DNA from: Desulforhopalus vacuolatus
GTDB taxonomy: Bacteria; Desulfobacterota; Desulfobulbia; Desulfobulbales; Desulfocapsaceae
DNA length: 64,000 nt
NCBI RefSeq assembly: GCF_016918505.1
Contig: NZ_JAFFPZ010000001.1
Span: 310,001 to 374,000 of the forward strand
Reading direction: 5' to 3'
In this document: positions 27,206 through 36,650 of the stretch, piece by piece
Position numbering within the stretch: position 1 is the stretch's first letter
How the letters are laid out: the number at the start of each line of letters is the position of its first letter
Notes under the pieces: generated by a model
What the model was told of the DNA's origin: nothing
Databases searched by the model: none
What the model saw: only the letters and a program-made list of their open reading frames with translations
Position numbers and translations under genes: made by a program

Positions 27206-27444
27206 TGGATGACTACCAAAGTTGATTAATAATCCAGGTACACTGTACGGCTTAACTCCGGATACAAACGTTTTCGTTTAATGCGTTGTCCCTGTTCGTG
27301 AAAATTCGTGTCCATTCGTGGTTACAAAATGCAAAAGGAATCACGAATGGATACGGATAAACACGAATTATTACTCATTAGTCATCGCCAAAAAAGATGC
27401 CTACGCAGTCGCGTTCTCTGGTCAATAAAAAATATAATTGGTAT
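27206..27444. repeat. Family C module joined to a family A end
   Basis: From GATGACTACCAAAGTTGATT through CTGTACGGCTTAACTCCGGA, CGTTTTCGTTTAATGCGTTG, AAAATTCGTGTCCATTCGTG and AATCACGAATGGATACGG it matches 59967-60155 almost base for base. It closes with TCTCTGGTCAATAAAAAATA and ATTGGTAT, a family A end. The ATTCGTG/CACGAAT halves are inverted repeats. Confidence 0.7.
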
Positions 27445-27588
27445 TATACGCTATTACAGGAATATGCTCGGAAGCTGCCGGGTGCAGTGAGCAAACCCAC
27501 CCGAGGGCAACTTCTGGTCGTCACCTGGGTGATGTTGAGCTTTTATGAAACTCATAAACTTTAGTTTTACAGGTCGATAGAGCAAAAA

Positions 27589-30500
27589 ATGGTACGTAAA
27601 AAAGAGGAAAAAATAAAGGCGACAGATGCATCAAAGACTTCAAAAACGGCCATCATGAAGCCCGCTGTTGTTGATGAAGCCCCTGTCAATTTTCCCATTG
27701 TCGGTATCGGGGCTTCGGCCGGGGGGCTGGCCGCTTTTGAATCATTTTTTTCTGGTATGCCCGCCCACACCGATCCCGGCATGGCCTTTGTCCTCGTTCA
27801 ACACCTGGCTCCGGACCACAAAAGTATTTTGACCGAGCTTATCCAGAGATATACCCGGATGCAGGTTTTTGAAGTCGAGGATGGCATGAGTGTGCAGCCC
27901 AACTGCGCCTACATCATTCCGCCGGGCCGAGATATGGCCTTTTTGAACGGTACCCTCCAGTTGCTGGAGCCGTCCGCCCCCCGGGGGCATCGTCTGCCGA
28001 TCGATTTTTTCTTTCGCTCCCTGGCCCGGGACCAGAAAGAGCGGGCCATCGGCATCGTATTATCGGGCACCGGCAGTGACGGCACCCTTGGCATACGGGC
28101 CATCAAAGGCGAGGGCGGCATGGTCATGGCCCAGGATCTCACCTCCACTGAGTATGACGGTATGCCACGCAGCGCCCTCGACACCGGACTCGTCGATTAC
28201 GAGCTGCTGCCAGCTGAAATGCCTGCCCGGCTCATGGCCTATGTGTCCCACACCATGGACAGAGCCTCTCTTCCCCCTGCCGCACCAACGCCCAAAAACG
28301 AAAATGCCCTGAAGAAAATTTTTATCCTGCTGAACGCCCAGACCGGCCACAATTTTTCCCAGTATAAATTGAGTACCATCCGCCGCCGCATCGAGCGGCG
28401 TATGACGGTCCACCAGTTAAAGACCATGGACGCGTATGTTCAATATCTGCAACAGAACACGGCCGAGGGGAAGGCGCTCTTCCGGGACATGCTCATTGGT
28501 GTAACCCAATTCTTCCGGGACGCTGAAGCCTTCAAGGTGCTTGAAGACCAGGTCATCCCGAAACTCTTTGCCGGCAAGCGCACGACTGCCGTTATCCGGG
28601 TCTGGTCACCGGGATGTTCCACGGGTGAAGAAGCCTATTCCCTTGCCATTCTCCTGGCTGAACGACAGGAAGCCATGAAACAGAGTTTTAAAGTACAGGT
28701 TTTTGCCACAGACATCGACGATCAGGCCATTGCCACGGCCAGGGCCGGTCTGTATCCGGCCAGCATTGCCACAGACATATCAAAGGAGAGACTGAGGCGT
28801 TTTTTTACGGCCGAATCCAACGGTACCGCCTACCGAATCCACAAAGGCATCCGTGACATGCTGATCTTCTCTGAGCAGAGCCTCACCAAAGACCCGCCCT
28901 TTTCCAAACTTGATCTGATCAGTTGCCGCAATCTTTTGATTTATCTTGGCCAGGACCTGCAGAAAAAACTCTTTTCCCTGTTCTACTATGCGCTGGTTCC
29001 AGGCGGGTTTCTGTTTCTGGGTACGTCAGAGACTGTGGGGGAATGCAGCGATCTGTTTTCTGTGCTGGACCGAAAAGCCAAACTGTATCAACGCAAAGAA
29101 AATTTCGACGGCACGCAAGGTCCTGCCAGATGTCGATTCCTTCCGCCCGTAACAGCGGTGAATATAGCTTTGCCAGAGACCGTCACTGCTATAAAATCCT
29201 CATTCCGCACTCTGGTCGAAACGGCGCTCCTGCAGCAGATGACGCTTGCTGCGGCGCTTGTCAATACCCGGGGCGACATCCTTTACCTGCACGGCCGTAC
29301 CGGCCTTTATCTGGAATTGCCCCCGGGCGAGATCAGTGTCAACAATATCCTCACACTGGCACGGGAAGGGTTGCGCCCAGAGTTGACTACAGCACTGCAT
29401 AAAAGTATTCGGACAGGTGAAGTTGTGCACTGTCCCGGTCTTCGTGTCAAAACCAATGACGGCTTTACCCCGGTCAACCTGACTCTTCACCCGATAGCGA
29501 CAGAGTCATCATTTGAGCTGCCCCTGTACCTGGTCATCCTCGAAAAAGAGCCCGTGGTTGATCTTCCCCCGACCCCCCAGGATGTTCTGAAATCCCAGAC
29601 ACAAGCTGCGGCGTCCGACACTGACATTCGCATCAAAGCGCTCAAGAAGGAATTGCAAACCAAAGAAAATTACCTCCTGGCCACGAACGAAGAACTTGAG
29701 ACCACCAATGAAGAGCTCAACTCCTCCAACGAGGAAATGCAATCCGTGAACGAAGAGTTGCAGTCCACCAATGAAGAACTCGAAACCTCCAAAGAGGAAT
29801 TGCAGTCCGTGAACGAGGAACTGGCCACTGTCAACAATGAACTGCAAACCAAGGTGGTAGAGCTGTCCCGAATCAACAACGACTTGAACAACCTGTTGGC
29901 TGGTACAGGCATTGCCAGTGTTTTTGTAGATTGTCATTTGCGCATCCTGCGCTTCACTCCCATGGCCACCCATATTATCAATCTGATTCAGAGCGATGTA
30001 GGGCGTCCCCTGGGTCACATCGTTTCCAACCTGGTCAATTATGACGGTCTGATGGACGACTTACAGGCTGTGCTGGACACCCTGATACATAGAGAGATCG
30101 AGGTACAGATCACGGATGGCAGTTGGTACTCCATGCGCATCCAGCCCTACCGCACGCTTGATAATGTCATTGAGGGTGCAGTCGTCACCTTTTTAGACAT
30201 TACAGAGATGAAGAAGACCCGGGATGCTCTGCAAAAGACAAATGAGATGCTCCGTCTGGCCATGGTGGTGCGCGATGCCCACGATGCCATCACTGTCCAG
30301 GATCTGCAAGGCCGCATTCTGGCCTGGAACCCGGGGGCGGTGCGGATGTATGGCTGGAGCGAGGCTGAGGCGCTGTTGATGAATGCCCGGGACCGGATTC
30401 CAAAGAGACTGCAAAAAGAAGCTCTGGACGAGGTTTATCAGCTCAGCCAGGCACACATTCTGGAGCCGCATCTTACCCGGCGGATTGCCAAAGATGGTTC

Positions 30501-30594
30501 TGTCGTAGAGGTCTCGATCATCTCCACCGCCCTGATTGATGAAGCCGGGCAGATGTATGCCATCGCAACAACGGAACGAGCCACAGCAAAATAA
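27589..30594 (+). CDS. CheB-CheR fusion with coiled coil and PAS domains
   Basis: This 1001-aa protein combines both chemoreceptor-modifying activities. The CheB methylesterase domain (~35-215) shows catalytic Ser43 (GIGASAGGL), His72 (LVQHLAPDH) and Asp164 (SGTGSDG). The CheR methyltransferase domain (~255-490) has the SAM motif WSPGCSTGEEAYSLAILL and SCRNLLIYL. A heptad coiled coil of repeated NEEL units spans ~685-765, followed by two PAS domains (~770-880 and ~885-995). No receiver domain is present and no chemoreceptor is nearby, so it probably acts in a non-chemotaxis signalling pathway with the kinase encoded 14 bp downstream. Confidence 0.93.
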   Translation: MVRKKEEKIKATDASKTSKTAIMKPAVVDEAPVNFPIVGIGASAGGLAAFESFFSGMPAHTDPGMAFVLVQHLAPDHKSILTELIQRYTRMQVFEVEDGMSVQPNCAYIIPPGRDMAFLNGTLQLLEPSAPRGHRLPIDFFFRSLARDQKERAIGIVLSGTGSDGTLGIRAIKGEGGMVMAQDLTSTEYDGMPRSALDTGLVDYELLPAEMPARLMAYVSHTMDRASLPPAAPTPKNENALKKIFILLNAQTGHNFSQYKLSTIRRRIERRMTVHQLKTMDAYVQYLQQNTAEGKALFRDMLIGVTQFFRDAEAFKVLEDQVIPKLFAGKRTTAVIRVWSPGCSTGEEAYSLAILLAERQEAMKQSFKVQVFATDIDDQAIATARAGLYPASIATDISKERLRRFFTAESNGTAYRIHKGIRDMLIFSEQSLTKDPPFSKLDLISCRNLLIYLGQDLQKKLFSLFYYALVPGGFLFLGTSETVGECSDLFSVLDRKAKLYQRKENFDGTQGPARCRFLPPVTAVNIALPETVTAIKSSFRTLVETALLQQMTLAAALVNTRGDILYLHGRTGLYLELPPGEISVNNILTLAREGLRPELTTALHKSIRTGEVVHCPGLRVKTNDGFTPVNLTLHPIATESSFELPLYLVILEKEPVVDLPPTPQDVLKSQTQAAASDTDIRIKALKKELQTKENYLLATNEELETTNEELNSSNEEMQSVNEELQSTNEELETSKEELQSVNEELATVNNELQTKVVELSRINNDLNNLLAGTGIASVFVDCHLRILRFTPMATHIINLIQSDVGRPLGHIVSNLVNYDGLMDDLQAVLDTLIHREIEVQITDGSWYSMRIQPYRTLDNVIEGAVVTFLDITEMKKTRDALQKTNEMLRLAMVVRDAHDAITVQDLQGRILAWNPGAVRMYGWSEAEALLMNARDRIPKRLQKEALDEVYQLSQAHILEPHLTRRIAKDGSVVEVSIISTALIDEAGQMYAIATTERATAK

Positions 30595-30608
30595 AAAAAG
30601 GAGGTATC

Positions 30609-32379
30609 ATGAAGGAAAAGACTCAAGATTCTGCCCCTTTGCCAGGCTCATTATTGGCAGGGCAAATGCTGCGCAGAGAAGCGGAAAAGTGCGTCCTGGA
30701 AGAAGCCCCCCTGGAAAAGATTGATACCATGTCCAAGGCCGAGATAAAGCAGCTGTTCCATGAGCTGCGGGTGCATCAGATCGAGCTGGAAATGCAGAAC
30801 GAAGAATTGCGCATTGCACAGCAAGCACTCGACGTCTCCAATGCTCGTTACCTGGATCTCTACGATTTTGCACCGATTGGATATATTACACTCAACGAGC
30901 AGGGAATTATCCTGGAAGCCAACCTCAGTGCCGCCACCCTGCTGGGCAAGGCCCGAAGCGAATTGCTCATGCGATCGCTCTCCGGGTTCATCCTTAAAGA
31001 AGACCAGGATATCTACTATCTGCACCGCAAATTGCTTTTTGAGTCCGGGGAACCCCAGGAGTGCGAGCTGCGAATGGTGAATAAGGCTGGTCAATTTTTC
31101 TGGGCACATCTGACTTCCATAGATGCGCAGTATAACGGCGAGTCTGTTTTTCGCATCGTGATAAGCAATGTAACAGAACGGAAGAGATCTGAGGCAGAAA
31201 ATAAGAAACTCCAGGCCCAGTTGACCCAGGCGGATAAAATGGAATCCGTGGGCCGCCTGGCCGGTGGCGTGGCCCATGATTTTAATAATATGCTCACCGT
31301 GATTCTCGGTTATACTGAGGCAGCCATGGAGGAGATTGATCCATCCGAACCGCTTTATAGTAATCTTCAAGAAATTCGCAATTCCGCTCAACATTCGGCT
31401 GACCTGACAAAACAACTGCTGACCTTTGCAAGAAAACAGATCATCGAGCCCAAAATTCTTGATTTGAACAAGATCACCAGGCGAATGTTGATCATGTTGC
31501 AGAGACTCATCGGCGAGGATATCGAGATTGTCTGGAAATCTTCTGAGAATCTGTGGCCCATAGAGATTGACCCGTCTCAAATTGATCAGATCCTGGCGAA
31601 TCTATGCGTGAACGCCCGGGACGCCATCAGCAATGTGGGTAAAATTATCATTGAAACCGACATGAAGACCTTTGCCCCGGCATACTGTGCTGAACATAAA
31701 GACGTTATCCCCGGTGATTTTGTCCTTTTGATGGTCAGTGACAACGGTTGCGGTATGGACAGGGAAACTCTGAACAACCTGTTCGAGCCCTTTTTCACCA
31801 CAAAGGAAATGGGTAAGGGCACGGGGCTTGGTCTTGCGACGATATACGGCATTGTCAAAGAAAACAAAGGGTTCATCAATGTTTACAGTGAGCCGGGTCA
31901 GGGCACCACCTTCAAAATTTATCTGCCCCGCTGCATGTCTGCCGAGGAGACATCAGAAAACAATCTTTTGAGAGAACCTGTTCCAGGGGGAGATGAAACC
32001 ATCCTGCTGGTGGAGGATGAACCGGCAATTTTGAAATTGACCCAGATGATTCTCGAAGGGCTGGGCTACTCCGTCATTATCGCGACACTTCCGGGGGGAA
32101 GCCATCCGGCTCGCCCATGAGAATGCAGGGGAAATTCACCTGCTCTTGACCGACGTGATCATGCCCGAGATGAATGGCCGGGATCTGGCCGGACAACTCT
32201 CGGTGTTTTATCCGGATATCAAGCTTTTGTTTATGTCCGGCTATACAGCAGATATAATCATTCATAAGGGGATGCTGAATGAAAGAGCCTCATTTATACA
32301 AAAGCCTTTTTCAAGATCCGATCTGGCTGTCAAGTTACGGGGCATGCTGGACAACACCAATGATGTGAATGTGGATTGA
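30609..32379 (+). pseudogene. PAS hybrid histidine kinase with a frameshift in its receiver
   Basis: The first frame (30609-32120) encodes a leading coiled region, a PAS domain (~80-195), H-box [11 protein letters not shown] with His223, HATPase motifs ([27 protein letters not shown]) and the start of a receiver (ILLVEDEPAIL). It then runs off at a G6 run (32093-32098). Removing one G joins it to the +1 frame, which reads EAIRLAHENAGEIHLLLTDV and MPEMNGRDLAG to a stop at 32379, completing a normal receiver. The paralogue at 60245 has the intact version. Either a real mutation or a homopolymer error. GGAGG precedes the ATG; it forms an operon with the CheB-CheR gene. Confidence 0.85.
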
Positions 32380-32708
32380 TTCAAAATGAAGAAGGGACAT
32401 GGGGGCCCATCTTAAGGGTTTCGTATTGACAATGCGAAATGTGTTGAAAACTTCTGGAACTTCCCTGAAATAATAAGTTTCTATGGTAGCTAGAGGTAAA
32501 TATCTATGTTAGGAGTCATAATACTCTATGGATCTCAACAAAACTCAGCTAAATGATTATTTTTTCGTGAACGTACAGCATGTTATTAACCCGATGGGCA
32601 TTGAAATTTAAACTCACAAGATTTAAGGAGTCTTTAGTGACCTTTTATCGGGAAGTTAGCATTCACAGGAATTGATCTAATCATAAAAACATAAAAGGGG
32701 AAATTATT
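32380..32708. other. Intergenic leader, no gene seen
   Basis: About 330 bp, AT-rich. A 27-codon frame from ATG 32527 has no well-placed ribosome site and is not supported. The end contains the AAAAGGGG ribosome site of the next gene. Confidence 0.4.
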
Positions 32709-35144
32709 TTGAAAAGGAACCGAATTTTTTTCATAGTGATTTTGTTTTTTACGTTGTTATATCTCCTTTTTATTTTTTCTTTGGATAAATATAACAGGTT
32801 GAATGAGCAGCAGAATGTTGATAACCATGCAAGTGTTATCTCTTACTCATTATGGTCGTTCGATCCTGACCTGGCCAAAGATTATCTGCAGCTGGCCTGC
32901 AAAGTTAATAAATATAGAAAACTCGATGTTTTATTTCCTTCCAATAAAGAATTTATATCTATCGAACATGACTTGGATAATCCTGTTGATGTCTTTTTGG
33001 AATCACTCTCACTCTTCAGGGTTAGACCTTTTAAATCCAAAATATTCCATAAAGGGCAGGTTATCGGAGAGGTCTCAGTTGAATGGTACAACACCGCCAT
33101 TTACATTTATTTTTATGTGTTCATAATTATTATACTATTGTTAATAATATTCTGGTTTTTTCTTACAGAAAGAAAAAATAAAAATGAATTAGAAGACCGA
33201 ATTGAAGAACGAACAATTGACTTAAAAAAAGAGATTAAGGAACGCAAGCAGGCTGAAGAGACGAGACGCAGAATTCTTGAAGCATCCATCGGTGGTATAT
33301 ATATCTACGATCTTGATTTGGGTCGAAATATCTATATAAATCCACAGTACACAGCCTTGACCGGATACACACTTAAAGATATTACGTCAATGGGCAGTGA
33401 TGGGTTTTCAAGTTTGTTTCATCTTGAGGATCAACCTAAAGTGTCTGAACATATACGATCCGTAGTGGAAGATCTCTCTGATGGCGATAACCTGAACATT
33501 GATTACCGTTTTAAACACGCAAAAGGCGGATGGAAATGGTTTAGGTCCTGCGATACTGTCTATGAACGCGATGAAAAAGGCAGGACGCGAAAGATGATTG
33601 GAACTTTTATTGACACCACCGACCACATGAAATCAGAATTACACTTAAAAGAGAGCGAAGAAAGATTTCGATCATTAGTTGTATCCTCCCCACAATTTAT
33701 ATTTTTGATTCAAGAGGGAAAATTTATCTACGCAAACCCTGCAGGGGTAAAGGCGATAGGTTATGAAAAAGATAAAGATATTATTGGTTTAGACTTTATT
33801 CAAATAATTGCTCCCGAGTTTCATGAAATTATTACCGCCCGATTGAAAAACATTGAAAATAAAAAATCAAATTCTCAGATAGAGCTCAGAATAATCGATC
33901 GAAAAGGAAAAACTTTATGGATTTTAGGCGCCTCTGTATTTGTTGATTTTGAAAATAAAAGGACGGCTATCTTTGTGGGGCAGGACATTACGGAGAAGAA
34001 AAAACTGGAAAGCAAATTAATTCAGGCACAAAAAATGGAATCTATCGGGCAATTAGCGGGTGGAATTGCCCATGATTTCAACAATATATTATCTCCGATC
34101 ATGGGATTCACCCAAATGATCATGGATGAGCTTCCTCAAACCCATAAAGCACAGGAGAATCTTAAAGACATCCTGGATGGCGCCAAACGGGCAAGGGATT
34201 TAGTCAAACGTATACTCTTGTTTGCCAGACAAAAAGAACAGGTTCTCATGCCAATTATCATAAAACCATTGATTGAAGACACTTTGAAATTATTACGCGC
34301 CTCTATTCCAGCCAACATTACTATTCAGCAGGAATTGTATGATGGTGAAGATTATGTTTTATGCGATCCAACTGAAATCCATGAGATTACCATGAATCTT
34401 TGTACCAATGCGTATCAGGCCATAAAAGATAAAAACGGTACAATAAAAGTGATTCTAAACAAAATCGATCCTGATCCTGATCTCAGCCTGCCATCAGGAG
34501 ACTACATCTGTTTGAGTGTCATTGATGATGGTGTGGGTATCCCGCCTGATAAAATTGAAAGAATATTCGAACCCTATTTTACAACCAAGGAAATAGGCAA
34601 AGGAACAGGTTTAGGGTTATCCGTTGTCCATGGAATTGTGAAAAATTATAAAGGAGACATCCATGTAACAAGCCAGCAAAACAAAGGGACAATCTTTCGT
34701 ATTTTCTTACCTATAACATTTCAAGAAACCAACGATATGCAAAAACAAAAAAAAGACCCTAAATCACTGGGTGGTAACGAAAGAATATTATTTGTGGATG
34801 ATGAACCGGCAATTGTGAAATTGAGTGTTAAGGTTCTTGAAAATAAAGGGTACAAAGTTACAGGCATACAGGTCCCCTCAGATGCCTTGTCTCTTTTTAA
34901 TTCCACCCCAAAAGAATTCGATCTCGTCATAACGGATATGGCTATGCCAAAAATGACGGGGAACACGTTAGCACAAAAGATATTAGAAATAAGACCTGAT
35001 ATCCCTATTATAATTTGTTCAGGATACAGTGAAAAGTTAGATTCCTTGACAGCAAAAAGTCTTAACATTAAAGCATTCCTTGAAAAGCCTGTTCTTATAG
35101 AAGCTCTGGCGGCAAAAGTCAGGGAAGTTTTAGATCAAAGATAA
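32709..35144 (+). CDS. Hybrid sensor histidine kinase with two PAS domains and receiver
   Basis: This 811-aa kinase starts with TTG, 7 bp after AAAAGGGG. It has TM1 ~6-25, a short periplasmic sensor, and TM2 ~137-157. A coiled linker (RIEERTIDLKKEIKERKQAE) leads to PAS1 ~190-315 and PAS2 ~325-435. The H-box LAGGIAHDFNNILSP has His455. HATPase follows (NLCTNAYQAI, DDGVGIP, GTGLGLSVVHG), then a receiver with Asp743 (LVITDMAMPKMTG). It is AT-rich like the kinase at 24695. No output regulator is adjacent, so a phosphorelay partner must be encoded elsewhere. Confidence 0.9.
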   Translation: MKRNRIFFIVILFFTLLYLLFIFSLDKYNRLNEQQNVDNHASVISYSLWSFDPDLAKDYLQLACKVNKYRKLDVLFPSNKEFISIEHDLDNPVDVFLESLSLFRVRPFKSKIFHKGQVIGEVSVEWYNTAIYIYFYVFIIIILLLIIFWFFLTERKNKNELEDRIEERTIDLKKEIKERKQAEETRRRILEASIGGIYIYDLDLGRNIYINPQYTALTGYTLKDITSMGSDGFSSLFHLEDQPKVSEHIRSVVEDLSDGDNLNIDYRFKHAKGGWKWFRSCDTVYERDEKGRTRKMIGTFIDTTDHMKSELHLKESEERFRSLVVSSPQFIFLIQEGKFIYANPAGVKAIGYEKDKDIIGLDFIQIIAPEFHEIITARLKNIENKKSNSQIELRIIDRKGKTLWILGASVFVDFENKRTAIFVGQDITEKKKLESKLIQAQKMESIGQLAGGIAHDFNNILSPIMGFTQMIMDELPQTHKAQENLKDILDGAKRARDLVKRILLFARQKEQVLMPIIIKPLIEDTLKLLRASIPANITIQQELYDGEDYVLCDPTEIHEITMNLCTNAYQAIKDKNGTIKVILNKIDPDPDLSLPSGDYICLSVIDDGVGIPPDKIERIFEPYFTTKEIGKGTGLGLSVVHGIVKNYKGDIHVTSQQNKGTIFRIFLPITFQETNDMQKQKKDPKSLGGNERILFVDDEPAIVKLSVKVLENKGYKVTGIQVPSDALSLFNSTPKEFDLVITDMAMPKMTGNTLAQKILEIRPDIPIIICSGYSEKLDSLTAKSLNIKAFLEKPVLIEALAAKVREVLDQR

Positions 35145-35172
35145 AGAGAAGATATTAACGAAACAATACGGT

Positions 35173-35220
35173 GAGACCATTTACATTTTGTATTAGTGTA
35201 TTCAAAATGTAAATGGTCTC
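35173..35220. repeat. Family A minimal palindrome (two ends back to back)
   Basis: GAGACCATTTACATTTTG (35173-35190) and CAAAATGTAAATGGTCTC (35203-35220) form a perfect 18-bp inverted repeat around a 12-base loop. The arms are family A ends with nothing between them. It lies 28 bp after the kinase stop and could also act as a transcription attenuator. Confidence 0.75.
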
Positions 35221-35244
35221 ATGCGTTTATCTGTCAAGCTCGTG

Positions 35245-35312
35245 CAGCTGCTGCCCCTTCGCTCAACCGGACGGACCCTTTGCGGCATGCAGCCAGCTCA
35301 AACGTTATACAG
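35245..35312. other. Possible remnant of an integron attC-like site
   Basis: CTTCGCTCAACCGGACGG followed ~35 bp later by CAGCTCAAACGTTATAC recalls the attC pattern (…TTCGTTCAAGCCGAC… / …CTCAAGCGTTAGA). The terminal GTTATAC departs from GTTRRRY at one place and no clear R'' box is visible. It directly precedes the MFS gene. Weak evidence. Confidence 0.25.
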
Positions 35313-35330
35313 TACAGAGGTTACACCACA

Positions 35331-36548
35331 TTGACGATTCAACAATATGACAGCGAAGATCACTCTTCTCCCAAAATACCACCGTTAAAACCGGGCAATT
35401 TGCTGGTTTATGTCATGGCTGTCGCCTGTGGGATGGCTGTGGCTAATCTCTATTACGCGCAACCGCTGCTGCACACGCTGGCGCAGAGATTTGGCACCTC
35501 CGAAGGCACAACCGGTCTCATTGTCACGATGACGCAGTTGGGTTATGTCATAGGCCTCGCGCTGATCGTCCCCCTGGGTGACCTGCTCGAACGACGACAG
35601 CTGATCACAGTCGTCTCTGCGGGAACAGCAATTGCGCTGGCGGGAGCCGCCATCTCGCCCGGGATTGGTTCGTTCCTGTTTGCATGTCTCGCAATCGGCC
35701 TTACGGCGGTAGTTGCACAAGTGCTGGTCCCTTTTGCCGCAGCTCTCGCCGCAGATGAGCAGCGCGGTGCCGTCATAGGTCGAGTCATGGCAGGCCTGCT
35801 GCTGGGTATTCTGCTGGCTCGTACGGTTTCGGGATTCATTGCTGACGCCTGTGGCTGGCGCGCGGTGTTCTGGCTGGCAACTGTCATTATGATAGTTCAA
35901 TCTGCCGTGTTGTGGCGGATGTTGCCGCAGAGTCGAGGCGGAACTCGCCTGTCCTATCCGGCGCTGATTGGCTCAGTGTTTCTTTTGTTCCGTGAGGAGC
36001 CACTGCTCAGACGGCGCATTGTCTACGGGACCTGCGGTTTTGCTGCGTTCAGCGTATTCTGGACTTCAATCGCCTTTCTCCTCGCTCGACCACCATACGG
36101 CTACAGCGACTCAATCATCGGCCTGTTTGGCCTGGTCGGAGCGGCCGGCGCCCTGAGCGCAAGCTTTGCAGGCCAGATTCATGACCGTGGCGACACACGG
36201 CCTGCCACCGGGATATTGCTGGCGCTGGTAGTTATCGCGTTCGTGATCATGGGTGTCTACAGTACACACCTTTCCGCCATCATCGTCGGCGTCGTGCTGC
36301 TTGATATTGGTCAGCAGGGCTCGCACATCCTCAACCAGAGCGTCATTTACACGCTCAACAACGAGGCGCGAAGCCGACTCACGACAGCGTACATGACCTG
36401 TTTTTTCTTCGGCGGTGTCATCGGGTCCGCGTCATCGGGATATGTGTTCGAGTTTGGCGGATGGTCAGGAGTCTCGTGGCTGGGCGGCATGTTTGGCGGC
36501 ATCGCGTTTTTATACTGGCTGACAGAACTCAGAAACTGCCGTGTGTGA
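35331..36548 (+). CDS. MFS transporter
   Basis: A 405-aa, 12-TM major-facilitator exporter of the drug:H+ type. TM1 reads VYVMAVACGMAVANLYYAQP and the TM2-TM3 loop has the motif GDLLERR with upstream YVIGLALIVPLG. The frame is open to a GTG at 35196, but that part lies within a family A palindrome. A TTG at 35331 with AGAGG 10 bp upstream gives a normal N-terminus. The gene is GC-richer than the kinase genes to its left, so it probably has a different origin. The substrate is unknown. Confidence 0.82.
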   Translation: MTIQQYDSEDHSSPKIPPLKPGNLLVYVMAVACGMAVANLYYAQPLLHTLAQRFGTSEGTTGLIVTMTQLGYVIGLALIVPLGDLLERRQLITVVSAGTAIALAGAAISPGIGSFLFACLAIGLTAVVAQVLVPFAAALAADEQRGAVIGRVMAGLLLGILLARTVSGFIADACGWRAVFWLATVIMIVQSAVLWRMLPQSRGGTRLSYPALIGSVFLLFREEPLLRRRIVYGTCGFAAFSVFWTSIAFLLARPPYGYSDSIIGLFGLVGAAGALSASFAGQIHDRGDTRPATGILLALVVIAFVIMGVYSTHLSAIIVGVVLLDIGQQGSHILNQSVIYTLNNEARSRLTTAYMTCFFFGGVIGSASSGYVFEFGGWSGVSWLGGMFGGIAFLYWLTELRNCRV

Positions 36549-36583
36549 AAAATTATCTCCGTATCTCATGGAGAAATAAAACA
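36545..36583 (+). repeat. Leader segment shared with 23426-23463
   Basis: It begins at the MFS stop codon and repeats the leader of the stand-alone RAM gene (GTGAAAAATTATCT, CGTATCT, GGAGAAATAAAACA). Here no start codon follows directly; the next gene starts 68 bp later. Confidence 0.5.
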
Positions 36584-36650
36584 GGTCATTTCCGGAGCCA
36601 CCAGCTCAACTACTACTTCCACCCCATTAGAGAAAAAGGGATACAGAGTA

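Noticed and set aside
26928-27400. CACGAAT repeats as a CRISPR array
   Set aside because: Repeats are few, inverted and unevenly spaced, with no uniform spacers and no cas genes in the window.
32527-32610. 27-codon ORF in the gap before the third kinase
   Set aside because: The AGGAG is too far from the ATG and there is no sign of conservation.
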